Assembly (NCBI GenBank): GCA_029243445.1 | Contig: JAQWSA010000031.1 | Location: 1 to 7,599 of the forward strand | Direction: 5' to 3' | Length of the DNA: 7,599 nucleotides | From: Alphaproteobacteria bacterium | GTDB taxonomy: Bacteria > Pseudomonadota > Alphaproteobacteria > UBA6615 | Shown here: positions 7,197-7,599 of the stretch, in pieces | Numbering within the stretch: position 1 is the first letter of the stretch | Layout of the letters: each line of letters begins with the position of its first letter | Notes under the pieces: model-generated | What the model saw: only the letters and a program-made list of their open reading frames with translations | Told to the model about the DNA's origin: nothing | Databases searched by the model: none | Position numbers and translations under genes: made by a program

Positions 7197-7267
7197 TGTG
7201 TAACAAATGTGTAACATCACTTTGTAAGTTATTGAAGTACAACACATTTTGTGTAATTTCGTGTAAA
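7197..7267. repeat. cluster of TGTGTAA repeats, possible regulator binding array
   Basis: TGTGTAAC occurs at 7197-7204 and 7208-7215, eleven bases apart. TGTGTAAT is at 7250-7257 and GTGTAAA at 7261-7267, with a weaker TTTGTAAG at 7221-7228. GTGTAA copies start at 7198, 7209, 7251 and 7261; these spacings (11, 42, 10) keep them nearly on one face of the helix. The third copy also forms a dyad with ACACA at 7242-7246. The array ends about 30 bases before the oxoprolinase start, so it is well placed to control that gene. The regulator cannot be named. Confidence 0.5.
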
Positions 7268-7299
7268 AAAAGAATCGTTTAGAATCAAGGACTTATGAC

Positions 7300-7599
7300 A
7301 TGAAATATGAGTTTTGGATAGATAGGGGTGGAACATTTACGGATGTTGTAGCTCGTTGTCCAGATGGATTACTAGTTACTCACAAACTACTGTCGGAGGA
7401 TCCAGAGCATTACCGTGATGCGGCTGTACAAGGCATTAGATATGTACTGGGTCTTAAGGCCGATCAACCTATTCCCGTAGATAGTATTGAGGTGGTTAAA
7501 ATGGGTACTACGGTGGCTACGAATGCCCTGCTCGAAAGAAAAGGTGATGATACCTTACTCGCTATTACCAGCGGGTTTAGAGATGCTTTACGCATTGGT
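7300..7599 (+). CDS. 5-oxoprolinase/hydantoinase A-family protein, N-terminal part
   Basis: This is the first 100 residues of a protein that runs off the window. It begins [17 protein letters not shown], whose DRGGTFTD at 8-15 is the nucleotide-binding signature of the hydantoinase/oxoprolinase N-terminal domain. [11 protein letters not shown] (28-38), [14 protein letters not shown] (69-82) and [10 protein letters not shown] (91-100) follow in the expected order. The Arg in DRGG favours the ATP-dependent 5-oxoprolinase type (about 1200 residues, A and B parts fused) over hydantoinase A proper, but the rest is needed to decide. Such enzymes open a lactam or cyclic amide, classically 5-oxoproline to glutamate. 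ATG 7300 is chosen because AAGGA at 7287-7291 lies eight bases upstream; the overlapping ATG 7295 stops after two codons. It is separated from the upstream genes by the terminator-like hairpin and so probably has its own promoter. Confidence 0.88.
   Translation, partial: MKYEFWIDRGGTFTDVVARCPDGLLVTHKLLSEDPEHYRDAAVQGIRYVLGLKADQPIPVDSIEVVKMGTTVATNALLERKGDDTLLAITSGFRDALRIG

Larger units (their letters stand above)
6814..7299. other. 486-base intergenic region with regulatory-looking elements
   Basis: No convincing gene was found here on either strand. It holds, in order, an AT-rich inverted repeat (6989-7014), a hairpin with a T-rich tail (7038-7063), a promoter-like pair (7065-7093), a possible 27-codon leader ORF (7120-7203, AGGGG nine bases upstream), and a cluster of TGTGTAA repeats (7197-7267). 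Open frames of 61 codons (+) and about 44 codons (-) cross 6830-7020, but they lack good starts or family resemblance. The layout suggests the end of one transcript and the control region of the next. Confidence 0.6.

Overview
The window carries eight protein-coding genes, all on the + strand, plus one decayed gene. The DNA is AT-leaning (about 35-53 % GC in stretches counted by hand). Gene density, Shine-Dalgarno (SD) spacing and protein families indicate a bacterium. The mix (MsnO8-type flavin oxidoreductase, lambda-crystallin-like hydroxyacyl-CoA dehydrogenase, oxoprolinase of the DRGGTFTD type) fits an environmental proteobacterium, but nothing here fixes the genus. No RNA genes, CRISPR arrays, insertion sequences or integrases were seen.

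Layout. 41-442: VOC-fold protein of the methylmalonyl-CoA epimerase family. 568-1620: ketopantoate-reductase-family dehydrogenase. 1621-1865: no intact gene, but the C-terminal end of a cupin gene is readable at 1707-1865, interrupted by an in-frame TAG. 1876-2856: luciferase-like flavin oxidoreductase. 2916-4505: CrtI/PYROXD2-like FAD oxidoreductase. 4540-5481: 3-hydroxyacyl-CoA dehydrogenase-family enzyme. 5633-5881: small protein of unknown function. 5917-6813: metallo-beta-lactamase-fold hydrolase. 6814-7299: 486-base gap with an AT-rich dyad, a probable terminator, a candidate promoter and a cluster of TGTGTAA repeats. 7300-7599: N-terminus of a 5-oxoprolinase/hydantoinase A-family protein, cut by the window edge.

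The genes from 568 to 6813 are co-directional, with gaps of 35-151 bases apart from the decayed cupin, so they could be one operon. Together they look like an accessory catabolic cluster: two flavin-dependent oxidoreductases, two NAD(P)-dependent hydroxy-acid or hydroxyacyl dehydrogenases, a metallo-hydrolase, an acyl-CoA epimerase-like protein and an ATP-dependent lactam/amide hydrolase. No named pathway that I know has this set, and the substrate cannot be read from sequence. The tidy but unassigned gene set, the cupin remnant at its centre, and the repeat cluster before the oxoprolinase gene are the points most worth a second look.
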